A DNA stretch of 64,000 nt from Aquisphaera insulae (GTDB lineage: Bacteria > Planctomycetota > Planctomycetia > Isosphaerales > Isosphaeraceae), in contig NZ_JAALJH010000037.1 in assembly GCF_011064615.1 (NCBI RefSeq), positions 20,211-84,210 of the forward strand, read 5' to 3'. Positions 54,262-63,876 of the stretch are shown one piece after another (within the stretch, counting starts at the first letter, position 1; each line of letters begins with the position of its first letter). A program made the position numbers and the translations under genes. The notes under the pieces are model-generated. The model was given only the letters and a program-made list of their open reading frames with translations. It was not told the DNA's origin and did no database searches.

Positions 54262-55314
54262 TCAGCTCATGCGAAGGTAGATGGAGCTGGGGAAGTCCCC
54301 CTCGCCGGCTCGCAGGCCGCGGTCATTGGCGGCGGGGCGGTAGTTCGGCATCAGGGTCATCAGGCGCGCCGGATCGGCGTGATGGAGCATGCTCAGCGAG
54401 AGCCGGATCGAACACCCGGGATTGTTGACCAGGAAGGCGTGGAGGAGGGACGTCTCCGCGGAGAAGAATAGCTCGTCCTCGAGGAGACCGCGCTGGTAGT
54501 CGTAGGGCAGGTAGATGTCGTGGAAGTGGGCCCAGCTCCCGGGGGCCAGGCGCGGCAGGACCTCGAGGATCACGCGGTTGACCTCGCTGCCGGGCTTCAC
54601 CGTGTGGGTGGAGTCGATGAAGAGGAAGCCGTCGGGGCCGAGATCCGTCAGGACCTCGAGCGGGACGGTCTGGGCCTTCTCGGGGACGAGGCGGACGTCG
54701 CCGGCCGCGGCGGCCCGCTTCAGGAACTCGGTCGGGTACGGCTCGACGCAGACGATCTCCGGCCGGTAGCCCTTGATGCCCCGCGCGGCGTCCAGGATGA
54801 CCGCCGTGGAGACGCCGCAACCGACCTGGACCACGCGTTCGGGCCGGACGGCGCGGATGAAGGCGAAGAGGGAATCGGCGTCGATCGGCCCGAAGCCGGG
54901 CTCGCCGTTGGTCTCGCAGGCCCGCCGGTGGACGGCGGCCGTACGCAGCTCCTCGGTCCGCTCGGTCGGGCAGCACGACTCGAGGAAGTCGAACTGGCCG
55001 TCGGTGTCCGACCCGGCCACGCCGAAGAGGCTGAACGGCTCCTTCCAGCCGGCCTCGCGGCGGAGCTCGCGGATGTCCGGGACCTGGGAGTAGAAGTGAC
55101 GGGGGAGGACGTCGAAGCCGAGGCCCTGGCCGACCTCGAACAAACGGCGGAGGCCGCGCTTGCCCAGGTCCTTCACTCGACGCTTGAGCGAGGGATTCGC
55201 GCGGGGCGAGGCGGCGGGCGGCGGCATCTCGGTCGCCGAGAGGGAAGGCGATTCGGGCCGTGACGACGCGTCGCGATGGATGATCTGGGCCTGCACAACA
55301 CCCTCCATGGTCAT
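54262..55314 (-). CDS. Class I SAM-dependent methyltransferase family protein
   Basis: Protein of 350 residues with a Methyltransf_24-like core: PERVVQVGCGVSTAVILDAARG (motif I), EIVCVEPYPTEFLKRAAA, GPDGFLFIDSTHTVKPGSEV, GSWAHFHDIYLPYDYQ. An N-terminal region of about 110 residues, including EVGQGLGFDVLPRHFYSQVPDI, is shared by planctomycete relatives. Such enzymes modify surface polysaccharide or small molecules. ATG 55314 (ATG 55308 also possible) has no clear ribosome site; the upstream frame lacks coding signal. It is divergent from the MBL-fold gene. Confidence 0.78.
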   Translation of the reverse strand: MTMEGVVQAQIIHRDASSRPESPSLSATEMPPPAASPRANPSLKRRVKDLGKRGLRRLFEVGQGLGFDVLPRHFYSQVPDIRELRREAGWKEPFSLFGVAGSDTDGQFDFLESCCPTERTEELRTAAVHRRACETNGEPGFGPIDADSLFAFIRAVRPERVVQVGCGVSTAVILDAARGIKGYRPEIVCVEPYPTEFLKRAAAAGDVRLVPEKAQTVPLEVLTDLGPDGFLFIDSTHTVKPGSEVNRVILEVLPRLAPGSWAHFHDIYLPYDYQRGLLEDELFFSAETSLLHAFLVNNPGCSIRLSLSMLHHADPARLMTLMPNYRPAANDRGLRAGEGDFPSSIYLRMS

Positions 55315-55655
55315 GGCAAGTACGGCGTCGATGTCCGGGGCATCCGATCGCCCGGGGCACGCATTATAGGGAAACCCGGGCGGCCTTGCATCCGCAGTCG
55401 CCGCGAATTCGCCGGCCCCGACCGGATTGTTCCGGGGGAAGTGGCCGGTCGATCGGCTTGATGCGAACGCGGCCTTTCTGGCATGATGAAGTCCTTGGAG
55501 ATCAAGACGATCGGGCATCCGCCGGGAGGCTGACCGCGGCCCCCGGGCGAGCTGCCCGCCGATCTCCGGGCCTACGTCGCCCGTCCCGAGGGCGACGAGC
55601 GGCCGGGCTCCCCCCGCGCCGGAGGCCGGTCCGCAGAGGATGGGGAGGGGGTTGG

Positions 55656-57041
55656 TTGCGAATCACGTTCCACGGCGCCACCCGGCAGGTCACGGGGAGT
55701 GCTCATCTCCTGGAGATCGGCCCGCATCGCCTGCTGCTGGACTGCGGCCTGTTCGACTCCGACCGGATCGACCCGGACAGCCCGAACCGGCAGCTCTCGT
55801 TCGACCCCCGGTCGCTCGACGCGGTGATCATCTCGCACGCGCACAACGACCACATCGGCCGCCTCCCGTATCTGGTCAAGCAGGGGTATAACGGGCCGAT
55901 CCACGCCACGCCCGCCACGGCGGACATCACCAGCGTGATGCTCCGCGACAGCGCGAGGATCCAGCGCGAGGACGTCCGCAACGCGGCGATCAGCCATCCC
56001 CACGTCGAGTCCGCCGAGCCCCTCTTCGATCTCATGGACGTCGAGTGGGTCGTCGAGCGGATGAACCGGGTGCGGTACGAGGAGCCCACCGAGGTCGTCC
56101 CGGGGGTCACGCTGACCTTCCACGACGCGGGCCACATCCTGGGCTCGGCGATCGTCCAGCTCGATTACCGGGAGGACGGCCGCGATCGCCGGTTCGTCTT
56201 CACGGGGGACCTCGGCCGGCGGAACACCAGCCTCCTGCCCGACCCGACGGTGGTCAAGGACATCGACATCCTCGTCTCGGAGAGCACCTACGGGAATCGC
56301 GAGCTGGACCCTTACGACAAGCTGATGAAGCAGCTCCACGCCATCATCGCGCGGGCGACTCGGCTCCGCGGGAAGGTGGTCATCCCGGCCTTCAGCCTGG
56401 GCCGGACGCAGCGGATGGTCTACTGCCTCCAGGAGCTTTTCGCCGTCCACAAAGTCAGGCCGATCCCCATCTACGTGGACAGCCCCCTGGCCAACCGGCT
56501 GACCGAGATCCATCGCGACCACGCGGACGCCTACACGCCCCACGCCCGAGAGCTGATGGACAAGGATCCGCTCTACTTCGGATCCCGATTCGTCGAGTAT
56601 TGCCAGACCTTCGACGACTCGCGCCGGCTCAACTATCTGGAGGGGCCGGCGGTGATCATCTCGTCCTCCGGGATGTGCGAGGCCGGCCGGATTCGCCACC
56701 ACCTCCGGCACGTCGTCTCCGACCGGGACAACGCGATCGTGATCGTCAGCTATCAGGCGGAGGGGACGCTCGGGCGGAGGATCTCCGAGGGCGTGGAGCG
56801 GGTGCAGATCTTCGACCGGTGGTACGACCTGAACGCGGCCGTGTACGTCCTCGACGGGTTCTCCGGGCACGCCGACCGCAATGACCTGGCCGCCTGGTAT
56901 GAGCAGACGGGCGGGGGCATCGAGCACGGCTTCCTCGTCCACGGCGAGCCGGAATCCATGGAAGCCCTCGCCCCCCTCCTCCAGCCCCACGTCAGGACCC
57001 CGATCCGCATCCCCGATCTCCACGAGAGCTTCGAGGTCTGA
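55656..57041 (+). CDS. MBL-fold metallohydrolase of the RNA-processing (beta-CASP) type
   Basis: Protein of 461 residues. The metallo-beta-lactamase domain has the zinc-binding HAHNDHIGRLPYL, HDAGHILGSAIVQL and TGDLGRRNT. The beta-CASP part has SESTYGNRE, IPAFSLGRTQRMVYCL, ISSSGMCEAGRIRHHL and DGFSGHADRNDL. These are the marks of RNase J/CPSF-73-related nucleases, so it is likely an RNA exo/endonuclease. The start is TTG 55656 after GGGAGGGGG; there is no other good start, as the fold begins at RITFHGAT. Divergent from the methyltransferase. Confidence 0.93.
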   Translation: MRITFHGATRQVTGSAHLLEIGPHRLLLDCGLFDSDRIDPDSPNRQLSFDPRSLDAVIISHAHNDHIGRLPYLVKQGYNGPIHATPATADITSVMLRDSARIQREDVRNAAISHPHVESAEPLFDLMDVEWVVERMNRVRYEEPTEVVPGVTLTFHDAGHILGSAIVQLDYREDGRDRRFVFTGDLGRRNTSLLPDPTVVKDIDILVSESTYGNRELDPYDKLMKQLHAIIARATRLRGKVVIPAFSLGRTQRMVYCLQELFAVHKVRPIPIYVDSPLANRLTEIHRDHADAYTPHARELMDKDPLYFGSRFVEYCQTFDDSRRLNYLEGPAVIISSSGMCEAGRIRHHLRHVVSDRDNAIVIVSYQAEGTLGRRISEGVERVQIFDRWYDLNAAVYVLDGFSGHADRNDLAAWYEQTGGGIEHGFLVHGEPESMEALAPLLQPHVRTPIRIPDLHESFEV

Positions 57042-57055
57042 ATCGCGGGGTGGGC

Positions 57056-60000
57056 TCAGCGGCCGTTCCCCGCCGGCCCCGCGGCTTTCACGGTGCGGGC
57101 GATCCGGAAGCCGTAGGAACCAAGCTGGTTGTTGGGGTGGTTGTACGCCCGGAAGGGGGTGAGGATGTCTCGTCCCACGTCCACGAAGCCGCCGCCGCGG
57201 AGCATCCGCCTCTCGTTGTCGGAGAGGACGTGGCCGGGATCGAGGCCGTCCACCGTGAGGAGCGCCTGGGGGCCCACCGTCGCATCGAGCAATCGGTCCT
57301 CGCACCACTCATAGACGTTGCCCAGGGTGTCGAAGAGGCCCAGGTCGTTGGGGAGCAGTCGGCCGCAGGGCCAGGCGTGGCCCTCGGACTGGACGATGTC
57401 CCAGCCATAGAACCGCAGGAGGTCGTCGCCGGAGCCGAAGAACCGGCTGGCGGTGGTGCCGGCGCGGCTGGCGAATTCCCACTCGGCCTCCGTCGGCAGG
57501 CGGTAGCCGTCGCAGTCCTCGGCGCCGGGCCGGACCTTCATCCCGGGGCCGTACCAGCCCACGGCGTTGGGCTCGTAGTATTCGCGGCGGCCTTCCTTGC
57601 GGCTGAGCCAGTTGCAGTAAGCCGCGGCGTCATACCAGGAGGCGTAGTCCACGGGACCATCGTCGTGGGGGGCATAGAACCGGTCCCGCTTGTGCGGGAA
57701 TCCGCGGTTCTCCGCGAGGAAACGCTGGAATTCCTCGACCGAGACCTCCTTCAGGCCGATGGCGAAATCGCGGGGGATCTGCCGGCGGTGTCGCAGGTCG
57801 AAGGTCCCGTTGCGACACTCTTCCGGGGGCGCCCCCATGAGGAATTCGACGGGGCCGCGGACCAGGGCGAAGGTCTGCTTCTGCGAATTGACGTCCCACC
57901 GCCGGCCGGCCGGGACGTTCGCCTTGCTCAGGTCGTCGTCGATGGCGGCGACGCGGGCGTCCTGCCCGAGGCGGCGGAGGGCCCAATCGGTCGCGCCGTG
58001 GATGCCGGCGTCGGGATCATTCCGGTAGGACTCCGAGAGGCGATCGATGAGGTCCCGCCCCTGCTCGCCCAGCTCCGACAGGTCGTAGTGCCCCAGCGCG
58101 AGGATCAGGGCCCGGCGCGAAGAGACGGCCGGGTCCAGGATCGCCGCCGTCGTCGAGTCCGGCGAGGTGACCGGCTCGGATCGCAGGCTCTCGATCGCCT
58201 GGAGCAGCGGCTGGGCGTCCCCGCCGACGGCGCGGAGCCCGACGACCAGGTGGCTGCGGACTTCCGGGTCGGGGACCAGGTGGAGCCGGCGGAGGGCGAC
58301 GTCGGTCCGACCGAACAGGTAGAGGGCCAGGGCCGCGCGCGCCTGGCGGGCGGCGAGCCGCGAGCGGTCGTCGAGGGAGTCCTTCGGCCCGGGCTGCTTC
58401 TTCAGCTCGTCCTCGAAGGTCGACTCGACCTTGGCCTTCCGCTGGCGGACGGCCGGGAAGAGGATCGAGAAGGAGCGGGGCTCGGAGTCCATCAGGAGGT
58501 TCGCGAGCTGCAAGGGCGGATCGGCGGAGTATTCCGCGAGGATCGTGGAGGCCACGACCCGTTCACTCTCGGGGAGATTCCGGGTGCGGAAGAGGTCCTG
58601 GAGCGGCGTGGAGAGCCTGTCGGAGATGGGCCGGAACCCCTGGATCCAGAGGCCGATGGCCGCGGGGTTGGTGGCGAGCAGGGCCCTGGCGACCTTCTCC
58701 GCGCCGGCGTCCCAGGCCGGGTCGCGCGGGGCGAAATCGGCGAGCACGGCGGCGGCGGGCAGGAGCCTCGCGTCGCCGGGGGCGGAGTCCGCCACGATGG
58801 AGCGGAGCCAGGGCGTGATGGGGGACGCGTAGGGGCGGATCGCCTCGCGAATCACGGCGACCTCCGCGGGGGCGGCGGTGAGCAGCCGGTCCCGGAGGAA
58901 GATCAGGCGAGTCGAATCCTCGTCGGCCAGCAGGAGGCTGGCGTGGAGATACCGCAGGCTCGAGGGGGACTCGTCGGCGAGGATCCTCTGGAGATGCGGC
59001 CGGGCCCACCGCCGGACCCCCTCGAACTGGGCCTTGAGAGAGGGATTCGCCTCGATGGACATGGTGCCGAGCGAGTCCACCAGGACGTCGGCGCGGAATT
59101 GCCCGGCCGCATCGTACCACCCCCAGGCGGACGCGCCCGCGAGGGCCAGGCAGAGCATGCCGGCCGTGGCATAGCGACGGTCCGCCCGGAGCATCATCGC
59201 CCGCTGGGGGGGCGTCCACGCCTTTCGCCGCGTATACGCGTGGATGCGGAGGCATTCGAGGAGCGAGGGGAGGAAGCGCTTCTCCGGCCTGGTCTCCCAG
59301 AGCGTGGCCCGGTCCGCCAGGCAGAGCTCCGCCCGGCCGGCGGCCGTCTCCCCCTTCTTGTGGGTCAGCCAGTCGCGGAGCGAATGCACGAGGTAATCGT
59401 GGGTGAGCTGGTAATACAGCCGGCCGGGCTCGCCGTCACCCCCGGCGCCTCGCGCGCCCGCCACGTCGATGCCCGACGGGTCGGTCGGCGAGATCAGCCG
59501 CAGCTCGAAGTCGAGGATTCGCATCAGGTCGTCGAAGTCGTGCGGGCGGGCGGCGTAGCCGGAGGCATCGAGCAGGTCCTCGCGCGAACGCATGTGCCCC
59601 TTGATGTCGGCGCCGGGCTCCGGGAGCAGGGCGGCCAGGACGGCCCGCGCGGCCTTGCGGTGGAACCGATGGGCCGGCCGCGCCGCGGCCTCGCCGAAGT
59701 TCTCTTCCAGGAAGGCGAACCCGACGCCGCGGGTCCCGCCGAGGCCCGCCAGGGCCGACCGCGTCCAGGGCTTCCCCTTCATCGTCTCGGCGAATAACGC
59801 GAGCTGGACGCAGACGACCTTGCCGTCCTGGGCCAGGCCCGCAACCGCCTCCCTCAAGAAGGACTCGTGCTCCCGCTGCCGCCGCCCCAGGGACCCGGAG
59901 ATCCGGCCGAACGCCCGGCCGAAGGCCGCCAGGACCTTGGTGGCGTGCGAGGCGTCGAAGAGGTCCGCCGCCGCGGCGTTCCGCCCGTCCACGATCCGGA

Positions 60001-61672
60001 CCTCGATGGCCTTCATGAACCGAGTGGCGGCCATCCAGAAGTCGTCCCGGATCATGGCGATGCAGCAGACCCGCTCGCCGTCGCACTGGCGCATCGCCTG
60101 CACCAGGGCCGGCGCCTCCTCCTCCCGCCGGCCGTGCAGCCACTGCTCGAACTGGTCCAGGATGATCAGCACCTTCTTGCCCGCGGGCAGGATCCCACGC
60201 TGTCGCAGGGCCGCAAGGCTGTCGCGCAGCCCCAGCGACTCGCCCAACCCGGGCACCTGCTTGCGGAGGTTGTTCAGGAGCCGAGCCTCGGTATCCCCGG
60301 GCGTCGCCTCGACGTAGACCGGGATGACGCCCGGCGAGAGCAACGGCAGGAGCCCGGCCTTGACCAGGGACGACTTGCCGCAGCCCGACGGCCCGTAGAT
60401 CAGGCCCACCGGCGCCGAGCCGTCCGCGTCCGACTCGACCCACGTCTTCCAGAATCGCAGGCTCTCCGGCAGGCCCTCCCGATCGCGCGGGCCGGGCAGG
60501 AGGCTGAGGAAGAAATCGCTGTCCCGGGCCTCGAAGGACCGGAGGCCCCGGGGGACGATGTTCTGGGGCAGGATCGAGAGGGGCAGGCTGTCCCGCGACG
60601 GCGGCGGCGGGGTCGCCAGGGTCGTCGTCGGATTCGCGTGCGGAGCGGTCGGCGACGAGGGGAGGGCCATCGCCTGGGCCGACGCGGCCCGCTGCCTGTC
60701 CGCCTCGAGGAAGAGCCGCAGGTCCTCGGCCATGTCCCGGGCGGTCGAGTATCGCTCCGAGGCGCGCTTCGAAAGCGCCTTCAGGCAGATCCGATCGAGC
60801 TCGCGGGGGATCGACTCGTCGGCCTGGCGGGGGGGCCGCGGGTCGTGCCGGGTGACCTGCTCCAGCAGCGCCTCGCGGTTCTCGCCGCGGAACGGACGCC
60901 GCTTCACCAGGAGCTCGTAGAAGACCACCGCCAGGCTGAAGATGTCCGACCGGCCGTCCACCCGGTGGCCCTCGCCCCAGGCCTGCTCCGGGCTCATGTA
61001 GGCCGGCGTGCCGGCATACCGGGAGCCCTTGCCGACGTCCTGCTCCCGCAGGGCCAGGCCGAAGTCCACCACGTAGGGGCGGCCGTCGACCGCGATCAGG
61101 ATGTTGCCGGGTTTCACGTCCCGGTGGACCAGCCCCTTGCCGTGGGCGTGGTGGAGGGCCTCCGCGACGCTCGCCACGAGCTCCGCGGCCTGTCGCGGCG
61201 CGTAGTGCACCCGCCGCATCCGCGTCGCGAGCGTCTGGCCGTCGATGAGCTTGCTCACGACGTAGCAGGGATACTCGTCGGTGCTCCCCACGTCGTAGAC
61301 CGGCACGATCCCCGCGTGGTCGAGCCCGGCCACGTTCCGCGCCTCGGCCAGGTAGAGCTCCGCGTCCCCCCGTCGCGCCACCAGGTGCGGATGCGGAACC
61401 TTGAGCGCGACCGGACGCTCGAGCTCCTCGTCGTACGCCTCGTAGACGAGCCCGAACCCCCCCTGCCCCAGCAGCTTCACCACGCGGTAGCGGCCGATCC
61501 GGACCGGGGGCCCCGTCGGCGTGGGGGAGTTCGGCTCCGATCCCAGGGTGTGCGTGTCCTCGCCCCGGGGATCAACACGGTCTTCGGTCGTCAGGTCGAG
61601 CCAGGGGTCCACGATGGTCGCCGCCCGGTCAGAGAGTGCCCGCTCCCCATGCCGCACGCACGCATCGAGCAT
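57056..61672 (-). CDS. Ser/Thr kinase-STAND NTPase-FGE-fold protein
   Basis: Protein of 1538 residues with four blocks. Kinase domain (about 60-325): LLGQGGFGLVYEAY, Lys91, HRDVKPGN with Asp185, VVDFGLA and GTPAYMSPEQ. STAND-type NTPase (about 375-800): RGLRSFEARDSDFF, Walker A GPSGCGKSS (427-435), Walker B VLIILDQFEQW (501-511). One membrane helix (about 832-855). An alpha-helical, repeat-like stretch (about 860-1260) and an FGE-sulfatase fold (about 1275-1535): FLMGAPPEECRNGT, YRLPTEAEWEFASRAG, GNVYEWCEDR, RGGGFVDVGRDIL, YGFRIAR. The two active-site Cys of true FGE are absent, so the last domain is probably ligand-binding. It begins 35 bases after the trpA stop on the same strand. ATG 61672 has no good ribosome site. 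Confidence 0.88.
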   Translation of the reverse strand: MLDACVRHGERALSDRAATIVDPWLDLTTEDRVDPRGEDTHTLGSEPNSPTPTGPPVRIGRYRVVKLLGQGGFGLVYEAYDEELERPVALKVPHPHLVARRGDAELYLAEARNVAGLDHAGIVPVYDVGSTDEYPCYVVSKLIDGQTLATRMRRVHYAPRQAAELVASVAEALHHAHGKGLVHRDVKPGNILIAVDGRPYVVDFGLALREQDVGKGSRYAGTPAYMSPEQAWGEGHRVDGRSDIFSLAVVFYELLVKRRPFRGENREALLEQVTRHDPRPPRQADESIPRELDRICLKALSKRASERYSTARDMAEDLRLFLEADRQRAASAQAMALPSSPTAPHANPTTTLATPPPPSRDSLPLSILPQNIVPRGLRSFEARDSDFFLSLLPGPRDREGLPESLRFWKTWVESDADGSAPVGLIYGPSGCGKSSLVKAGLLPLLSPGVIPVYVEATPGDTEARLLNNLRKQVPGLGESLGLRDSLAALRQRGILPAGKKVLIILDQFEQWLHGRREEEAPALVQAMRQCDGERVCCIAMIRDDFWMAATRFMKAIEVRIVDGRNAAAADLFDASHATKVLAAFGRAFGRISGSLGRRQREHESFLREAVAGLAQDGKVVCVQLALFAETMKGKPWTRSALAGLGGTRGVGFAFLEENFGEAAARPAHRFHRKAARAVLAALLPEPGADIKGHMRSREDLLDASGYAARPHDFDDLMRILDFELRLISPTDPSGIDVAGARGAGGDGEPGRLYYQLTHDYLVHSLRDWLTHKKGETAAGRAELCLADRATLWETRPEKRFLPSLLECLRIHAYTRRKAWTPPQRAMMLRADRRYATAGMLCLALAGASAWGWYDAAGQFRADVLVDSLGTMSIEANPSLKAQFEGVRRWARPHLQRILADESPSSLRYLHASLLLADEDSTRLIFLRDRLLTAAPAEVAVIREAIRPYASPITPWLRSIVADSAPGDARLLPAAAVLADFAPRDPAWDAGAEKVARALLATNPAAIGLWIQGFRPISDRLSTPLQDLFRTRNLPESERVVASTILAEYSADPPLQLANLLMDSEPRSFSILFPAVRQRKAKVESTFEDELKKQPGPKDSLDDRSRLAARQARAALALYLFGRTDVALRRLHLVPDPEVRSHLVVGLRAVGGDAQPLLQAIESLRSEPVTSPDSTTAAILDPAVSSRRALILALGHYDLSELGEQGRDLIDRLSESYRNDPDAGIHGATDWALRRLGQDARVAAIDDDLSKANVPAGRRWDVNSQKQTFALVRGPVEFLMGAPPEECRNGTFDLRHRRQIPRDFAIGLKEVSVEEFQRFLAENRGFPHKRDRFYAPHDDGPVDYASWYDAAAYCNWLSRKEGRREYYEPNAVGWYGPGMKVRPGAEDCDGYRLPTEAEWEFASRAGTTASRFFGSGDDLLRFYGWDIVQSEGHAWPCGRLLPNDLGLFDTLGNVYEWCEDRLLDATVGPQALLTVDGLDPGHVLSDNERRMLRGGGFVDVGRDILTPFRAYNHPNNQLGSYGFRIARTVKAAGPAGNGR

Positions 61673-61707
61673 TATGACGAAAGCCGGAACTCGACGCGAC
61701 CCCCATG

Positions 61708-62553
61708 TCAGCCGGGCTCGCCGGCCTGGATCTTCATCGCGCCGGCCAGCTCGCCGATGAACTCGCCGACCTCCTTGACGACCTCCGCGCGAGGCCGGTT
61801 GATCGCATCGGCCAGCCGGCGGACCAGGGCGCTGCCCACGATCAGGCCGTCGGCGACCGGCGCCAGCCGCCGGACCTGGTCCGGCGCGCCGATGCCGAAG
61901 CCGATGCAGATCGGCAGCTCGGTCCGGGTCCGGAGCCAGGCCACGTTTTCCACAAGGTCCGGGGGGAGCTCCCGCCGCTCGCCCGTGATCCCCGCCACCG
62001 AGACATAGTAGATGAACCCCGTCGTCAGCCGGGCGATCCCCTCCGCGCGGTCCCTCGGCGTGGCCGGCGTGATGAGCTGGATCAGCTTGAGGCCTCGGGC
62101 CGTGGCCCGATCCATCAGGGCCGCGGATTCCTCCAGCGGCAGGTCCGGCACGATCAGGCCGTCGAAGCCCGCCGTGGCCGCCTCGTTGAGATAGCGCTCC
62201 ACCCCGACCCGGTGGATGATCGCGTACGAGACCATGGAGACGATCGGCGTCCCGTCCAGCTCCGGGGCGCCCTCGGCGCGGAGGGTCCGCACGGTCTGGA
62301 AGATGTGGCTGACCTTGATCCCCCTCTGGAGCGCCCGATGGTAGCTCTCGGCGATCACCGGGCCGTCGGCGATCGGGTCGGAGTACGGGATCCCCAGCTC
62401 GATCATGTCCGCGCCCTTCCGCACCATCTCGCGGATGAGCAGGCCGGTGGTCGCGAGGTCCGGGTCGCCGGCGGTGAGGAAGGGCATCAGGGCGTGGCGG
62501 CCCTCCGCGCGGAGCCGGCCGAAGAGGGCGTCGATTCGATTCATGGTGGGCAT
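61708..62553 (-). CDS. trpA: Tryptophan synthase alpha subunit
   Basis: Catalyses indole-3-glycerol phosphate cleavage to indole and glyceraldehyde 3-phosphate in the TrpA2TrpB2 complex. TIM barrel of 281 residues. The hallmark motifs are LMPFLTAGDPDL, MIELGIPYSDPIADGP with the catalytic Glu52 and Asp59, IVPDLPLEES and VSVAGITGER, and IGFGIGAPDQV. Gene order is trpB then trpA, with about 69 bases between stop and start, so co-transcribed. The start ATG 62553 may be replaced by ATG 62544. Confidence 0.97.
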   Translation of the reverse strand: MPTMNRIDALFGRLRAEGRHALMPFLTAGDPDLATTGLLIREMVRKGADMIELGIPYSDPIADGPVIAESYHRALQRGIKVSHIFQTVRTLRAEGAPELDGTPIVSMVSYAIIHRVGVERYLNEAATAGFDGLIVPDLPLEESAALMDRATARGLKLIQLITPATPRDRAEGIARLTTGFIYYVSVAGITGERRELPPDLVENVAWLRTRTELPICIGFGIGAPDQVRRLAPVADGLIVGSALVRRLADAINRPRAEVVKEVGEFIGELAGAMKIQAGEPG

Positions 62554-62622
62554 CGTCGCAGGGGGCGTCTTCGGGGAACGTGTGGGGAGAAGCGAAGGGG
62601 GTCGATCCGATCGGGCGGCCGC

Positions 62623-63876
62623 TCAGATCGGCTCGCCGCGGAGGCGGGCCACCTCGAAGGCGTCCTTGTCGCCGCGTCCGGAGAGGCAGACGACGATCGA
62701 CTTGCCCGCGCCCAGGCGGCGGGCCTCCTTGAACGACTGGGCCAGGGCGTGGCTGGACTCGAGTGCCGGCAGGATCCCCTCGTGGCGGGCGGCCGTGCCG
62801 TAGGCTTCCAGCGCCTCGGCGTCGGTGATGTTCTCGTAGCGGACCCGCCCCTTGTCCTTCCAGTAGCTGTGCTCGGGGCCGACGCCCGGGTAGTCGAGCC
62901 CGGCGGAGATCGAGTGTACGTCCAGGGTCTGGCCGTCGTCGTCCTGGAGGACGTAGCTGAAGCTGCCGTGGAGGACGCCCGGCCGCCCCTGGGTGAGGCT
63001 GGATGCGTGGTCCCCCGCCTTGGGGCTCCGGCCGCCGGCCTCGGCGCCGATCAGCTCGACCTCGGCGTCCTCGATGAACGGGTAGAAGATCCCGGCGGCG
63101 TTCGATCCCCCCCCGACGCAGGCGACGACGGCGTCCGGCAGGCCGCCGGTCCGCTCCAGGAACTGGGCGCGGGCCTCGCGGCCGATCACCGCCTGGAAGT
63201 CCCGGACGATCATCGGGAACGGATGCGGGCCGACCACGCTGCCGATCGTGTAGTGCGTCTGCTTCGAAGACCCCATCCAGTCGCGCATCGCCTCGTTGGT
63301 GGCGTCGCGGAGCGTCCTCGAACCGGTCGAGACCGGGACGACGGTCGCCCCCATGGTCCGCATGTTGAAGACGTTGAGCTTCTGGCGGCGGATGTCCTCC
63401 TCGCCCATGTAGACCGTGCATTCGAGGCCGAACAGGGCACAGGCCGTCGCCGTGGCCACCCCGTGCTGCCCCGCGCCGGTCTCCGCGATCACCCGGGTCT
63501 TGCCCATCCGCTTCGCCAGCATCACCTGGCCGATCGCGTTGTTGATCTTGTGGGCGCCGGTGTGATTGAGGTCCTCGCGCTTGAGGTAGATCGCCGCGCC
63601 CCCGGCGAAGGCCGTGAGCCGCTCCGCCTGGTAGAGCGGCGACGGCCGCCCCACGTAGTTCCTGAGCAGGTCGGCGAGCCGGGCCTGGAAGGCGGCGTCG
63701 GTCTTGACCTCCTCGTACGCCTGGGCCAGCCGGTTGAGCGCGTCCATCAGGGTCTCGGGCACGAACCGGCCGCCGAAGACGCCGTAGCGGCCGAGGTGGT
63801 CGGGGACCTGGCCGATCGAATGCATCGGGATCGTCGCCTGGAACGCGTCGTCGTGTTCGGATCCGTGCGTCGCCAT
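62623..63876 (-). CDS. trpB: Tryptophan synthase beta subunit
   Basis: PLP enzyme that joins indole and serine to give tryptophan; 417 residues. The PLP lysine lies in HTGAHKINNAIGQ. Other conserved blocks are YGVFGGRFVPETLM, KREDLNHTGA, ETGAGQHGVATATACALFG, VGGGSNAAGIFYPF, GLDYPGVGPEH and LSGRGDKDAF. Start: ATG 63876; the longer frame to 63945 is rejected since the next 23 codons lack conservation. First gene of the trpBA pair at the right edge of the window. Confidence 0.97.
   Translation of the reverse strand: MATHGSEHDDAFQATIPMHSIGQVPDHLGRYGVFGGRFVPETLMDALNRLAQAYEEVKTDAAFQARLADLLRNYVGRPSPLYQAERLTAFAGGAAIYLKREDLNHTGAHKINNAIGQVMLAKRMGKTRVIAETGAGQHGVATATACALFGLECTVYMGEEDIRRQKLNVFNMRTMGATVVPVSTGSRTLRDATNEAMRDWMGSSKQTHYTIGSVVGPHPFPMIVRDFQAVIGREARAQFLERTGGLPDAVVACVGGGSNAAGIFYPFIEDAEVELIGAEAGGRSPKAGDHASSLTQGRPGVLHGSFSYVLQDDDGQTLDVHSISAGLDYPGVGPEHSYWKDKGRVRYENITDAEALEAYGTAARHEGILPALESSHALAQSFKEARRLGAGKSIVVCLSGRGDKDAFEVARLRGEPI

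Noticed and set aside
55552..55620. Short plus-strand stretch resembling the start of a dienelactone hydrolase (DLRAYVARPEGDE)
   Set aside because: Only about 20 codons, in a frame that soon ends; too short to support a pseudogene.
57050..59797. Plus-strand open frame of 915 codons
   Set aside because: Shadow of the kinase-STAND gene; composed of Gly/Arg/Val repeats.
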